Notes under the pieces: generated by a model
What the model saw: only the letters and a program-made list of their open reading frames with translations
What the model was told of the DNA's origin: nothing
Database searches by the model: none
DNA from: Podarcis raffonei
Taxonomy: Eukaryota > Chordata > Lepidosauria > Squamata > Lacertidae
Direction: 5' to 3'
Assembly (NCBI RefSeq): GCF_027172205.1
Contig: NC_070603.1
Location: forward strand, 7,862,501-7,926,500
DNA length: 64,000 nucleotides
Made by a program: the position numbers and the translations under genes
In this document: positions 1 through 12,008 of the stretch, in pieces
Position numbering within the stretch: position 1 is the first letter of the stretch
How the letters are laid out: the number at the start of each line of letters is the position of its first letter

Positions 1-61
1 ATGCCCGTTTGCTTCACTCACCAACCCCACAACCCCTCCTCAAAGCTCCCTCTCTTTCCCT

Positions 62-729
62 TTGTTGTTGCTGTTGTTTAGTTGTTTAGTCGTGTCCGAC
101 TCTTCGTGACCCCCTGGACCAGAGCACGCCAGGCACTTCTGTCTTCCACGGCCTCCCACAGTTTGGTCAAACTCATACTGGTAGCTTCGAGAACACTGTC
201 CCACCATCTCGTCCTCTGTCGTCCCCTTCTCCTTGTGCCCTCCATCTTCCCCAACATCAGGGTCTTTTCCAGGGAGTCTTCTCTTCTCATGAGGTGGCCA
301 AAGTACTGGAGCCTCAGCTTCACAATCTGTCCTTCCAGTGACCACTCAGGGCTGATTTCCTTCAGAATGGAGAGGTTTGATCTTCTTGCAGTCCATGGGA
401 CTCTCAAGAGTCTCCTCCAGCACCATAATTCAAAAGCATCAATTCTTCGGCGATCAGCCTTCTTTATGGTCCAGCTCTCACTTCCATACATCACTACTGG
501 GAAAACCATAGCTTTTACTATACGGACCTTTGTTGGCAAGGTGATGTCTCTGCTTTTTAAGATGCTGTCTATGTTTGTCATTGCCCTTCTCCCAAGAAGC
601 AGGCGTCTTTTAATTTCGTGACTGCTGTCACCATCTGCAGTGATCATGGAGCCCAAGAAAGTAAAATCTCTCACTGCCTCCATTTCTTCCCCTTCTATAT
701 GCCAGGAGGTGATGGGACCAGTGGCCATT
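62..729 (-). mobile_element. RTE-BovB LINE, 5'-truncated copy
   Basis: An open frame of 216 codons runs from 728 down to 78 and encodes the C-terminal end of the BovB reverse transcriptase polyprotein. Recognisable segments are MYGSESWTIKKADRRRIDAF and the terminal GVTKSRTRLNN, also seen in the copies at 30.5 and 58.2 kb. The 3' end (left side) finishes in the GTTGTT-rich tail typical of the family. The reverse transcriptase core and endonuclease are absent. The frame has no internal stop over the remaining part, so this is a fairly young copy. It sits in pyrimidine-rich low-complexity DNA. Confidence 0.9.
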
Positions 730-1223
730 ATTACGCCTCACCAAATCCCCTTTGTTCTTTGCTGAACCCCCTTTCTGCTAAGCCCATTCCCTTATTCTTC
801 ACCCAATCTCTTCTTCTTGCCTGTATCATCAGGCTCCCCGACTTCCTCAGTCCACTCACTGCTTCAAGGCAAATTCACTCACCTGCTTCAACCCCCACCA
901 AGGCCCAGTTTGCTTGCTTGCCTGCCTGCCTGCTACTTGCTTTCCCTGCTGCCACAAGCCCAGTTCACTCATCTTCTCCCCACGCACTTGCTCTGACGCC
1001 TGCCTGCCTCAAATGCTTCCCTCATCCTGGAGCTTGCACAACCGGTCACCAACAGTGTGTGTGTGTGTGTGTGTGTGTTGAGAGAGAGGTGTAATGTGCT
1101 TCAAAAACAAATCTATGCATTCAGAAATATTAGATTTTGAAATATTAGATTTTGAAATTCAAATTTGGAGTTTTTATGTGAAGTTCTGAGGCTGGGGGGG
1201 AAGTATGCTACTTTTTGCTGTTG

Positions 1224-1226
<3 letters not shown>
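730..1226. other. Pyrimidine-rich spacer with (TG)n
   Basis: This is C/T-rich low-complexity DNA with CCTG-type runs near 915-935 and a (TG)n microsatellite at about 1054-1078. No gene was recognised. The 158-codon frame across it is low-complexity and has no recognisable domain. Confidence 0.6.

Positions 1227-1276
<50 letters not shown>
1227..1276 (+). repeat. (TAA)n microsatellite, LINE tail
   Basis: About sixteen TAA units form the 3' tail of the adjoining minus-strand L2-type LINE. The same tail type recurs at 3108, 30247, 36095 and 50870. Confidence 0.9.
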
Positions 1277-2948
1277 TTATTATTTATACCCCGCCCATCT
1301 GGCTGGGCCTCCCCAGCCACTCTGGGTGGCTTCCATAGAAACAAAAAATACACTAAAATATCACACGTTAAAAGCTTCCCTGAACAGGGCTGCCTTAAGA
1401 TGTCTTCTGAATGTCAGGTAGTTATTTATCGCTTTGACATCTGCTGGAAGGGCGTTCCAGAGGGCGGGCGCCACTACCGAGAAGGCCCTCTGCCTGGTTC
1501 CCTGTAGCTTTGCTTCTCGCAATGAGGGAACCACCAGAAGGCCCTCGGCGCTGGACCTCAGCGTCCGGGCAGAACGATGGGGGTGGAGACGCTCCTTCAG
1601 GTATACTGGACCGAGGCCGTTTAGGGCTTTAAAGGTCAGCACCAACACTTTGAATTGTGCTCGGAAACGTACTGGGAGCCAATGTAGGTCTTTCAAGACC
1701 GGTGTTATATGGTCTCGGCGGCCGCCCCCAGTCGCCAGTCTAGCTGCCGCATTCCGGATTAGTTGTAGTTTCCGAGTCACCTTCAAAGGTAGCCCCACGT
1801 AGAGCGCATTGCAGTAGTCCAAGCGGGAGATAACCAGAGCATGCACCACTCTGGCGAGACAGTCCGCAGGCAGATAGGGTCTCAGCCTACGTACCAGATG
1901 GAGCTGGTAAACAGCTGCCCTGGACACAGATTTGACCTGTACCTCCATGGACAGCTGTGAGTCCAGAATGACTCCCAGGCTGCGCACCTGGTCCTTCAGG
2001 GGCACAGTTACCCCATTCAGGACCAGGGAATCCTCCACACCTGCCCGCCTCCTGTCCCCCAAAAACAGTACTTCTGTCTTGTCAGGATTCAACCTCAATC
2101 TGTTAGCCACCATCCATCCTCCAACTGCCTCCAGACACTCACACAGGACCTTCACCGCCTTCACTGGTTCTGATTTAAAAGAGAGGTAGAGCTGGGTATC
2201 ATCTGCATACTGATGAACACCCAGCCCAAACCTCCTGATGATCTCTCCCAGCGGCTGCATGTAAATGTTGAAAAGCATGGGGGAGAGGACAGAACCCTGA
2301 GGCACCCCACAAGTGAGAGCCCAGGGGTCTGAACACTCATCCCCCACCACCACTTTCTGAACACGGCCCAGGAGGAAGGAGTGGAACCACTGTATGACAG
2401 TGCCCCCAGCTCCCAGCCCCTCAAGACGGTCCAGAAGGATGTTATGGTCGATGGTATCAAACGCCGCTGAGAGATCCAGCAGAACTAGGAAACAGCTCTC
2501 ACCTTTGTCCCTAGCCCGCCGGAGATCATCAACCAGTGCGACCAAGGCAGTTTCAGTCCCATGATGAGGCCTGAATCCCGACTGGAAGGGATCCAAATGG
2601 TCCACTTCTTCCAGGCGTGCCTGGAGTTGTTCAGCAACCACTCGCTCACTCACCTTGCCCAAGAATGGAAGATTTGAGACTGGGTGATAATTGGCAATCG
2701 TGGCCGCATCTAAAGATGGTTTTTTAAGAAGCGGTTTAATAACCGCCTCTTTCAGCGGGTCTGGGAAGGCTCCCTCACGAAGGGAAGCATTCACCACCCC
2801 ACGAAGCCCATCGCCCAGTCCTTCCCGGCTAGCTTTTATAAGCCAGGATGGGCAAGGATCCAGGAGACAGGTGGTTGGCTTCACTCGTCCAAGCAGCCTG
2901 TCCACATCCTCGGAGGTAACAGATTGGAATTGATCCCACGCAACTTGA
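1227..2948 (-). mobile_element. L2-clade LINE, 5'-truncated, long open frame
   Basis: A frame open from about 2948 down to 1361 (over 510 codons) encodes a non-LTR reverse transcriptase. Landmarks in order are LLDLSAAFDTIDHNILLDRL, GVPQGSVLSPMLFNIYM, the catalytic YADDTQLYLSF, then the C-terminal region RLDYCNALYVGLP, DLHWLPVRFRAQFK and the end FREAFNV. These are L2-clade signatures. The endonuclease is missing, so the true start is lost; the apparent start is a GTG inside the frame. The 3' end is a microsatellite tail, (AAT)n, at 1227-1276. A stop-free frame this long suggests recent insertion. Confidence 0.9.
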
Positions 2949-3103
2949 CTAGATCATCATCATCATTAAGATGGTGAGCCTTGAATTCTGCTCTGAAAAC
3001 TACATTGTGTGATATGCTGAATGATTTGTAGCCATGCAATATGATGAGCACATCTGCACATGGTGTCTTCCATGCAGGAGCAATTTAATAAACTTACTGG
3101 CTT

Positions 3104-3153
<50 letters not shown>

Positions 3154-3620
3154 TTTTATTTATATCCCCCCTTCCCCAGCTGAAGCCGGGCTCAGGGCGG
3201 CTAACAAAAATAAAATAATGCAACATTCTAAAAACATTTCATTATAAAAATTAATTAAAATTAAATTGATGGCAACCATTAAGCAAAAATTCCATGCAGA
3301 TTGCCAAAGGAGGGAGTCAGGCTGCGCCCTGACCAAAGTCTTGGTGGAACAACTCTGTCTTGCAGGCCCTGCGGAAAGATGTCAAGTCCCGTAGGGCCCT
3401 AGTCTCTTGTGGCAGAGCGTTCCACCAGATCGGAGCCGCAGCCGAGAAAGCCCTGGCTCTGGTTGAGGCCAGCCGAACCTCTCTGTGGCCTGGGACCTTC
3501 AGGATGTTTTTATTTGAAGACCGTAAGTTCCTCTGTGGGGCATACCAGGACAGGCACATTGCCTATGCTGAGAAGACTCTCTGGGCTGTAGAGATGGGAA
3601 AGGTCTTGTTAACCTGACTA
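3104..3620 (-). mobile_element. L2-like LINE 3' fragment
   Basis: The minus strand encodes the end of an L2-like protein, including AFSAAAPIWWNALPQETRAL and FRRACKTELF, followed by a conserved 3' untranslated region and an (AAT)n tail at 3108-3152. The sequence differs from the copy at 1227-2948, so it belongs to a second subfamily. Only the last 80 or so codons remain. Confidence 0.8.
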
Positions 3621-5396
3621 AGAGTGTGGGATTTTTCTTTCTTTTTTCTAGGAAAAAGGATTCCTGATGGGTATAAAGGAGAAGGACTGGAAGGAGAACC
3701 AGAATATGCTACTGAAAGGAATTTTCCCACAACATCTCGTTAAATCTATCCCTTTGGAATAAACTCAGATCTGGAGCAGAAAGAGGGTGAAGAGAGAACT
3801 CAATAAAGAGAAAGCCCTTCTGTCCAAATGCTGATTTGCCAAAACTCCCTGCCAATTGTTCCTTCACCTATGTAGCACCTTGTCAATGTGATAAAAATGT
3901 AGATTGCATTATTTCTTGAATCTGTCCTCCTCCTCGTGCAGCCAAATCCATCCCTCTGAGGGTCACTGTTTGGCCCTTCCAGTCCTTTTCAGAAGTGAAA
4001 GAGTGGGTTGGAGTTGTGAGAGTCTTTGCCTCTGACCCCATATAGTCTTCTCAAAGGAGTCCCCAGCCAAAGCTACATGATGAAATGTGAATGTTGCCAG
4101 ATAATGCATTGGCATTGGCATTCAGCTCAAGAGCTTATTACAAATTATTATAATGGGCCCACAACAAATGGGTTGATTCTGCTTGGTAGTAGACACAGAA
4201 TAGGGATTTATGACATGTCCACTGGATAAATTGACACACAACGTCTGTGTACATTTATGTATTTGCTTTGTGCATACACATGGTAGGAAGTTGCATTTGG
4301 CCATAGCTGCTTGGTGTGTAACTGTGCACTTGCCCATATGTTCAACAAAATATACCTGTGTATGTGATTTCACACATGGCCTTCTGCTTACAGGCTCCAT
4401 GTTAATTCCTTCACCGAAGCGTTTTCTGTGCAGGGGTTTTGTAGCATACGAATCAGCCTCACAGCTTGTTTCAAAGCTTCCTTAACTCATTGAAATGTAA
4501 TGCTGACCCAAACTAGCTAACTCTCAGAGGACCATATAAATTATATTTGCTTGCTTTGACCCTCTCCCTTCTTTTTAATTTGTAAAACCAACACATTTCA
4601 ATAAACCGTGTTTTGATTAACCTGGTTGCCCTGTGTGATCTGCCTGTGAGCACAAGGGACAAGGCTGTGGGTCTTGTGTGCTTGCCAGCCTCTCATCAGC
4701 ATCACAAAGAGTTAATGGGGAGTGAGCGTTCTGATGACTCTGCCCTTTATTATCAATGTAGTGAAACTGGAAAGGTGAGATGGGAAGGGAAACGCCTTAG
4801 CCTAGTCACCAGAAAGCCAGCCAGCCAGCCAGCTAAGGGAGGGAGCTGGAGCTGAGAGAGGTACCCACATTAGATGGACCTTGGAGAGATACTTAACCAA
4901 CAAGAAGTCCAATTATTCTTTGCCCCCATGTCGTCTTATCAGGTAAGAAGAGCGGGGATGCGGAGCCAGTTTCTCACGCTGGAGTTAATGGAGATCTGTC
5001 CCTGTTGTCTTGTTGTGTGTGATGCCTGTATCTGGGTTAGAGCCTAAAAGCTCTGATGGGAGCAGTGGCTGTTCCTGTGCAATATTTCCGGGCATGCCTA
5101 CACTAGATCAGCTCAGATGTATTCCATTGCACAACCAATCCCTGTATTCAGCACCATGCCCTACGTCTGAAAGACATTGGCAGAGACGTTTCTTAAAGGT
5201 TCGTGAGGGTTTCTGATGTACTGATAGGCAAGCAGAACATTTTAAAAGCTGGAAAGATGTGTGGTGGTGGTGTTGGAATGCAAGTTATTTCTTCCCCCTT
5301 TGCAGTTGCTTCTCTAGGTATGCCATGAAGGGGATTCTTAAAAATAAAAATAAAAACTCATATAGCACAGCCCTTTACCTCTCTGTCTCCCTGGTT
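3621..5396. other. No gene recognised
   Basis: This is unique-looking AT-rich DNA. A short (CCAG)n run lies near 4815-4832. Short open frames here show no known domain and no exon with both splice signals was recognised. By position it is probably SMAGP intron or intergenic DNA. Confidence 0.5.
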
Positions 5397-5413
5397 CAAA
5401 TCTGCCACTTGTA

Positions 5414-5922
5414 GACCAGGGAGAAGAGTTGATGGAAGAGGATTGGAAAAAGTTCAAGGATTATCTACAGAAATATTGTAAAATGTTTGAATGCTAAAAT
5501 GATGTGGGATGTGAAGGTAACATGGCATTTGGGATATGGTTAAAAGAGCTATGAAAAAAGAATCTTAAAAAAGAGAAGGGGGGTATGACTAGAATAATAT
5601 TATGTTAAAGTATATAAGGTGGAGTAAAGGACCAAGATAAGGGAAATTAGAGACATAATAAGTAGGAACATATAATTATAAATGAGGTTTGAAAGAGGGT
5701 TAGAATTTGCTGAATTTGACGGAATAAAGAGGAATACAAAAAAGGGAGATGTGAGGAGGTCAGGAAAGAGGGATATAGAACCTTGAAACTTAAAAGTGGA
5801 TTTTTTTTCTTTCTTTTCTTTATTAAGTGTGTACTTTCTGTTTTCTGTTTTGATTTATGTGATTGTTTGATTTCTATGTTTTGTAAAATCCTAATAAACA
5901 TTTATTTAAAAAAACCAAAAAA
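5414..5922 (+). mobile_element. L1 LINE 3' end with 17-bp target duplication
   Basis: The 5' edge reads as the end of an L1 ORF2 (residues WKKFKDYLQKY), followed by a 3' untranslated region and an A-rich tail after AATAAA. The insert is bounded by the direct repeat CAAATCTGCCACTTGTA at 5397-5413 and 5923-5939, a clear target-site duplication. It is strongly 5'-truncated. Confidence 0.85.
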
Positions 5923-5939
5923 CAAATCTGCCACTTGTA

Positions 5940-6702
5940 AATGCAAGCTGCAAGACCTCAGTTAATACTTTGAGAATGAAAGAGAAACATAAAGCCTATA
6001 GAATATGAAAAGAGGAAGCTGAGAGTGCATTAAGAATAACACCTTGCATGGCTTTGTTCTGCAAGAGAACTCTTTCACTGAGGATAGCAAAACCGGCGGG
6101 GGGGGGGGAGAGAGATGGTGGAAGGCGCTTTGTACATGCCTATTTAGCCTTGGGTATTGTAGGCAATTTTCTCCAGCCCATTCTAAACTGCAAAGGAGCA
6201 CAGATTCGATTTTCACAGAGCACAAATGCTGTGTGGGCTGGCTGCAGAACTGATACAGTATTTACATTGGAGTTTGGGTTTCAGATATGATTATCTGCAC
6301 AACTGAATAAAACTGCACTCCCCCTCCAGCTTCCGGAATACAGTGGCCAAACTACAGGTTACATGCAAATGTGTGTAATTAAAGCTTGACATCCCCTTTA
6401 TTCCTTTTGATTGAAAAGCCACTTTGAGAAAGGAAAGCAGGGATACGTCAAGAGCTAAGCTCCTCTCAGCTCAAAACACGCCTTCCTGAAGCCATTATTT
6501 GGGATGGGGTAGATGCTGCTGTTCTCCTGTTATATTCATGCACTCAGCAGTTTACTCCTAATATTTTGTTATAAGATGTCTAGATTTCCTAGCTGACCAT
6601 TGTGTTCAGGAGGCTGATGAAAGCAAGTGACTTTCACCACCCCAGGCCAGTCCTTTCCCAATCAGATACTCAGCTGGGAGACTTATATACTTCTTAGCTG
6701 AG
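5940..6702. other. No gene recognised
   Basis: No coding exon, RNA gene or known repeat was identified. A G-run lies near 6098-6107. Confidence 0.45.
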
Positions 6703-6704
6703 TA

Positions 6705-6946
6705 CAGTGGTACCTCAGGTTAAGTACTTAATTCGTTCCCGAGGTCCATTCTTAACCTGAAACTGTTCTTAACCTGAAGCACCACTTTAGCTAATGGGGC
6801 CTCCTGCTGCTGCCGCGCCGCCGGAGCACAATTTCTGTTCTCATCCTGAAGCAAAGTTCTTAACCTGAAGCACTATTTCTGGGTTAGCGGAGTCTGTAAC
6901 CTGAAGCGTATGTAACCTGAAGCGTATGTAACCTGAGGTACCACTG
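6705..6946 (+). mobile_element. Tigger-like MITE (family A)
   Basis: The 242-bp element starts CAGTGGTACCTCAGGTTA and ends with the inverted complement, and is flanked by TA on both sides (6703-6704 and 6947-6948). TA duplications and CAGTGGTACC ends fit the TcMar-Tigger group. There is no coding capacity. Five more copies lie in the window. Confidence 0.8.
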
Positions 6947-7003
6947 TATTTGCTTAGGGACAAGATGCAGGAAGCCACTTCTATTATACTGTTGCATGCC
7001 ACT

Positions 7004-7145
7004 AGGGTTGCCAAATTCTACACTTCCAACATGGGCTGCCATACGTCTGGATTTCCCCGGACATTAAAGCGATTTCCGCCCAGACACTGTTTCTGACGGC
7101 TGAATCCCAGCAAGGTCCTGGAAATTCCTGACTTATGGCAACCCT
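7004..7145. mobile_element. MITE with AGGGTTGCCA inverted ends
   Basis: The segment begins AGGGTTGCCA and ends TGGCAACCCT, a perfect 10-bp terminal inverted repeat over about 142 bp. The ends suggest a hAT-type non-autonomous element, but no convincing 8-bp duplication was seen. Confidence 0.55.
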
Positions 7146-7599
7146 ACACTCCACCCCAGTCTTGTAGCAATGCAAGGTTCCAGGGGTTCCAGACACCTAC
7201 GCAGGGTTCATGTTTCCTTTTGGGATGAGGCACAGTGGAGACTGTGGAGTCTTTATGATATATGGTTTATTTACACGTATATATATATATAGCCTGAGCC
7301 TATGATGGAGAGCCATTCCCACCCCAAAATACTCTTGTTTCTCCCATAGCTGCCGCCTTGGATTCAAACATATGTAAAACATTGCTCTCTGAAATGCTCT
7401 CCAGCTTGTTGCTTTACTTCTAGGTCACATCGCAGACCCAAATCTCTACTTTAAACTCTGGCTTTATCTAGAATCTCTTGCTACCACTTGGCAGAGTGGC
7501 TTGTAGACATATTTGCATTTAACAACACACACTGAGATTTGTGGTTACGGATTTCTGTTTCCAGAGATTTCTGAGCTAGCCCTGGTGACACATGCCTTA

Positions 7600-8010
7600 T
7601 TTATATGCCATTTGAATTACTGTAACATGCTCACCTTTGGTGAAGCCAGGAGAGAGGGCCTTTTTGGTGGCTGCTCCAAGGCTGTGGAACTCCTTTCCAC
7701 ATGAGGCTAGGCTGTCTCCCTCTCTACTTTCTTCTCGCTGGAAGGCAAAAGCATTTTTTGTTCAGACAGGTCCTTAGCCTTCAACTGGCTGTTGTGGCAA
7801 GGCGAGTGTTGTACATTTAAATTCTTTAATTTGTTGTGCTTTTAACTGGGTTTAAACGTTTCCAGTGCTGCTTTACTAGGGTTACTTATTTGTTTTTTGT
7901 CTTTAATATTTATATAGATTGTGTGTGTTTTAGCTGTATCTCTTTTAATTTATGCTGTGAGGTGCCTTGGTTCTTGTATTGGGAGAAAGGTAGTATGTAA
8001 ATTAAACAAT
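7600..8010 (+). mobile_element. Degenerate L2-like LINE 3' relict
   Basis: The stretch around 7640-7720 matches the end of L2-type reverse transcriptases (a frame reads like REGLFGGCSKAVELLST) and is followed by the usual 3' untranslated text to about 8010. It is highly degenerate and therefore old. Confidence 0.6.
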
Positions 8011-9667
8011 ACATTTGGGGGACATGTGGAGTGCATAATGGCTAAAGTCAGAGTTAGAGGTAAGCATGAAGAAAATGTGTACCTGGTCAAGAAAAATATG
8101 TGCAGCTTTGCACAACAGTTGACTCCATTTCTCTCGAGTTGGAGAGGTGCTGCAAAGGTTGTCCGTGGAACTATGGATTCAACATATTCCGAAAACTGAC
8201 ATCACCACATATTATATAAACGGTTCATGTCACTATGACTTCCAAGACAGAAACAATCACACCAGCAGCAGTGGTGGTCCCAAGAGTAGATGACCCCTTT
8301 ACAGTCATCATTACCACAAATTTCAAGGATGATGAGACCCAAGACATTGTTCCCCTGTTTCCAGGAATGCTGTATAGTGACATCAGTTCTGGGACAGGGA
8401 GCAGGATTCGTAGAAGGTGCTCTAAAATTCTATTGGTGGCTTCCTGTACTGAAACAAAAATAAGCACCATATTTAAACAGGTGTTTCTTATTATAATTCA
8501 CATAAAAAGCAGCTCAGAAATGCTTCTGGGTGGCATTGTAGCTCTTAGAATGTTTTCACACACCCATCTAAAAGCGCCTTTGAGCTCCCTTTGCATTCAC
8601 TGTGCCATATGTGGTGGTTGTTTTGGTGATTCGTTTCAGTAGGTCTACTCGGGGTTTTTTTTTAATGTCTTCCTGTTTTCCCCCTGCTCCTCATAAACAG
8701 GCAAAATGAAAGATATACCAAGTTCTTTATAGTTCAGCAGCTTGTAAGAAAAAAAGTAAAAAGTAAATTCAATTTGTAATTATTGCTTGTCCTCTTTTCT
8801 CTTAATCTTAATATGCTCAGCTTTCTTTGTCAAACCCCAATTCTTAGATGTGACTTAAGGCCAATGATGATGTACTACATATTGACGGACGAGGCCCTGA
8901 TCAGAAACTTCCCGTTGCCTCTTGTGATTTTGTCCCTTCTGAGAAACAACCATTTTTAAAATGGGCACATGCTCCTGAAATATGAACGGTTGTGGAGGGA
9001 GGGTGTGTGTGATATTCACTCTCTTTTCCAGTATGAAAACATAGCATCCCTTCCGAAGCTTTGCAGTTCCTTAACTGCAAAAAGCAACCGCGTTGTTAAA
9101 ACATTAGGAGGAAGGTATAGTCTAACGCGGCACCATCCATGTTCTGGCACATAACCAAGCTGTCGTTTTCTTAAGGTCTCTTACTCTGGAGCTCTTCGGG
9201 CTACACTGTGGTGCTCTTGGCAACCCTAATTCCCTGAGCAAGATATATTTAACCAACCCACCCAACTAACTTCCACAAACCCATCTCCCCATCACTGCTC
9301 TGGGCCTAAACTGGGAGGTGTGGCCTGTTGTGCGCTGGAAGCACATTGCCATGCCCGCCGAAGACTGTTTTGGACTCTGAAGCTCCCCCAAAGAGAAGGC
9401 AGCCAGGTTAAGAGGTGAGAGGGGGGCTCCCAGCCACTGCCCCCCACCTTTCCACTTTCTTCACTAATAACCTCTCTCCCCAGCCCTGTCAAACTGAACC
9501 CCTGCACCCTCAAAGCTAGCAGACATCACAGAGGCCTATATGAGCACTACCCTAATTCCCTGCCTAGCTATTTTTCCTTCCTGTCCCTGGGCTTTTCTCT
9601 TCTGTTCATTCCCAGTTCTACTCTGCAATTTCCAGATCTTGATTCTAGCATCGTTTTTTGGGCCCAC
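8011..9667. other. No gene recognised
   Basis: The 135-codon frame at 8235-8642 has no recognisable domain. No splice-supported exon or RNA gene was seen. Repeats are probably present but too diverged to name. Confidence 0.45.
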
Positions 9668-9681
9668 CTGCCCTCCTTCTG

Positions 9682-10025
9682 AGACGTGGGTGGCGCTGTG
9701 GGTTAAACCACAGGGCCTAGGACTTGCCGATCAGAAGGTCAGGGGTTCGAATCCCCGCAACAGGGTGATCTCCCGTTGCTCGGTCCCTGCTCCTGCCAAC
9801 CTAGCAGTTGGAAAACACGTCAAAGTGCAAGTAGATAAATAGGTACCGCTCCAGCGGGAAGGTAAACGGCGTTTCCGTGCGCTGCTCTGGTTCGCCAGAA
9901 GCGGCTTAGTCGTGCTGGCCACATGACCCAGAAGTTGTGCGCCAGCTCCCTCGGCCAATAAAGCGAGATGAGTGCCGCAACCCCAGAGTCGGTCACGACT
10001 GGACCCAATGGTCAGGGGTCCTTTA
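9682..10025 (+). mobile_element. Sauria/ACA-type SINE, copy 1
   Basis: A tRNA-derived head with a B-box-like GGTTCGAATCC is followed by the SINE body and a 3' part reading GAGTCGGTCACGACTGGACC, similar to the BovB 3' end. The insert is flanked by the 14-bp repeat CTGCCCTCCTTCTG at 9668-9681 and 10026-10039. Confidence 0.92.
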
Positions 10026-10724
10026 CTGCCCTCCTTCTGCCCATCCTATTCACATTTGCTGCCTCCCCCTTCCTTCCCCTTACTGCCTCTGGAATGGATC
10101 CATCCTCATCCAAATAGTAAATTTTGCAGCGCTGTATACATTCCTGTTTACTCTGCTCCCACCGCTGCATCGATCCTGTTGTTTCCTGTGAAATTCTGCA
10201 TTTTGATGAGTAACGCCCCCCCAACCACCCTGCAGTTTTGATCCAAATCGAGAAAATGAATGACCTACCCGTGTTTTACGCCAGTAATGTGTACACATAG
10301 GCTTCCTTTCCTTCCGTAGTTCTTTTCCCAGGATCAAAACTACCTCCCTCTGCTCTGGCCAATGTATTATTTATGGGAGAAGCAAGTTTTCTGGAATAGC
10401 AAGACCCCTGTGGGAAAGTTTTCTGAACAGAGAAGCAAGTTTCGTAACATTAAGAAAGCTCCTGTAGAAATTTCATTGGAAGAAATCTCGTTGCAGTAAT
10501 TTATAAGCTAGTGCCGGCACGGGTTATTTTCGTGGGTTGCGCTTGCTGCAGCAAATGTGTGGGGAGAAAAGCTATTGCGAGAGGGGAGAGAGACTGGTCA
10601 TGTAAGCATCTCCTCCACCTGCCACCCCTTTTCTTCAGTCCCAATGGCTCCCCTAACCACCACCCAAAGGGCTGTTGTTTCATGTCTCTGTGTAATGTGG
10701 TTTTGTATTGTTTTTTTGCTATAA

Positions 10725-11215
10725 CTACCAGTGTTGAAGCAATGATTCTTCAACATCAACTTCATTGGACTGGTCATGTTGTTCGGATGCTTGATTATTG
10801 TCTTCCAAAGCAACTACTCTATTCCGAACTTAAAAATGGAAAGCGTAATGCTGGTGGTCAACAAAAACAATTTAAAGACTGTCTCAAGGCAAATCTTTAA
10901 AAAGTAGTATAAACACTGACAACTGGGAAACACTGGCCTGCGAGCGCTGCAGTTGGAGAACAGCCTTTACCAAAGGTGTCATGGGCTTTGAAGACACTCG
11001 AACTCAGAACGCAAAGGAGAAACGTGCTAGGAGAAAGGCATGCTTGGCAAATCCACACCGGGATCAACTCCCGCCCGGGAACCAATGTCCCCACTGTGGA
11101 AGGATGTGTGGGTCCAGAATTGGCCTCCACAGTCACTTACGGACTCATTGTTAAAACCGTGTTTATGGAAGACAATCTTACTCGGCTACGAGAGATTGAC
11201 AAAGAAGAAGAAGAG
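10725..11215 (+). mobile_element. Non-LTR retrotransposon C-terminal fragment with zinc finger
   Basis: Translated pieces read LHWTGHVVRMLDYCLPKQLL, GGQQKQFKDCLKANL, a WR-containing stretch and then a C2H2 finger, CPHCGRMCGSRIGLHSHLRT. This order is the familiar C-terminal tail of endonuclease/reverse-transcriptase polyproteins; I cannot assign the clade. The reading frame is interrupted by a TAA near 10898. A second copy lies at 43770-44255 on the other strand. Confidence 0.7.
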
Positions 11216-11578
11216 GGTTACCCCTCTCCTTTGCTCACACCCATTTCCCCCAAGGCTGTGGTGGTGGCTGGGTCTCCCTCCCTGACAAGACTTGAGGTAC
11301 CATTCCTACTGCCCACCCACCCACGCACCTCCATCCCTTTTGAAGGCTTCTCTGCCTTCAAAGTGTAACGTTGCAGAATTATCGTTTTGCAAACCACTTT
11401 CAGGTTTCTTACAATCATTTCATAAATGTTATGGAATGAATGAATGAGCGAATTGTTCCCTGTATTACCAGCGGTCAGGCATAAGTCCCATTGCTTATGT
11501 AGCCAGAATGTTACCTCCCATGCGCTAGTAGTGTGCTTCAGGGAACCCCAAGGTTTGCAGCAATGCAAACCCCTAAAG

Positions 11579-11997
11579 CAGCAAGAATGTTATTTGCCCA
11601 AAAATGGAAAGAAGAAGTCCCAACTAAAGAAGAATGGGTACAAAAACTTATGGACAATGCAGAAATGGCCAAACTTACCGGAAAAATAAGAACTCAAGAT
11701 AACAAACCTTTTATAAAAGAATGGAAATGGTTTGTTGAATATTTGCAAACAAAACGTAAACAGATAAGGACATTGGCAGGATTTTTGTAATAACTTGCAG
11801 TTTCATAAGAGTATATATTTAAAGTAGATGAATAAAAGAATAAGTTAACTTAGAATATGCAGGAAATGATAAAAATAAATTTAAGGAACCGCAGAAAGAG
11901 GAGGAAGGAAGTTGAGTTTTGAATTGTTAGAATGATGATAACACTATTGAAATGCATATAACTGAAAAACATAATCTATTTTTTTAAAAAAAAGAAT
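11579..11997 (+). mobile_element. L1 LINE 3' end with 11-bp target duplication
   Basis: Residues such as LFAQKWKEEVPTKEEWVQKL followed by AKLTGKI and FIKEWKWFVEYL are the end of L1 ORF2. A 3' untranslated region and an A-rich tail follow. The direct repeat AACCCCTAAAG flanks the insert at 11568-11578 and 11998-12008. The copy is 5'-truncated to about 420 bp. Confidence 0.88.
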
Positions 11998-12008
11998 AAC
12001 CCCTAAAG

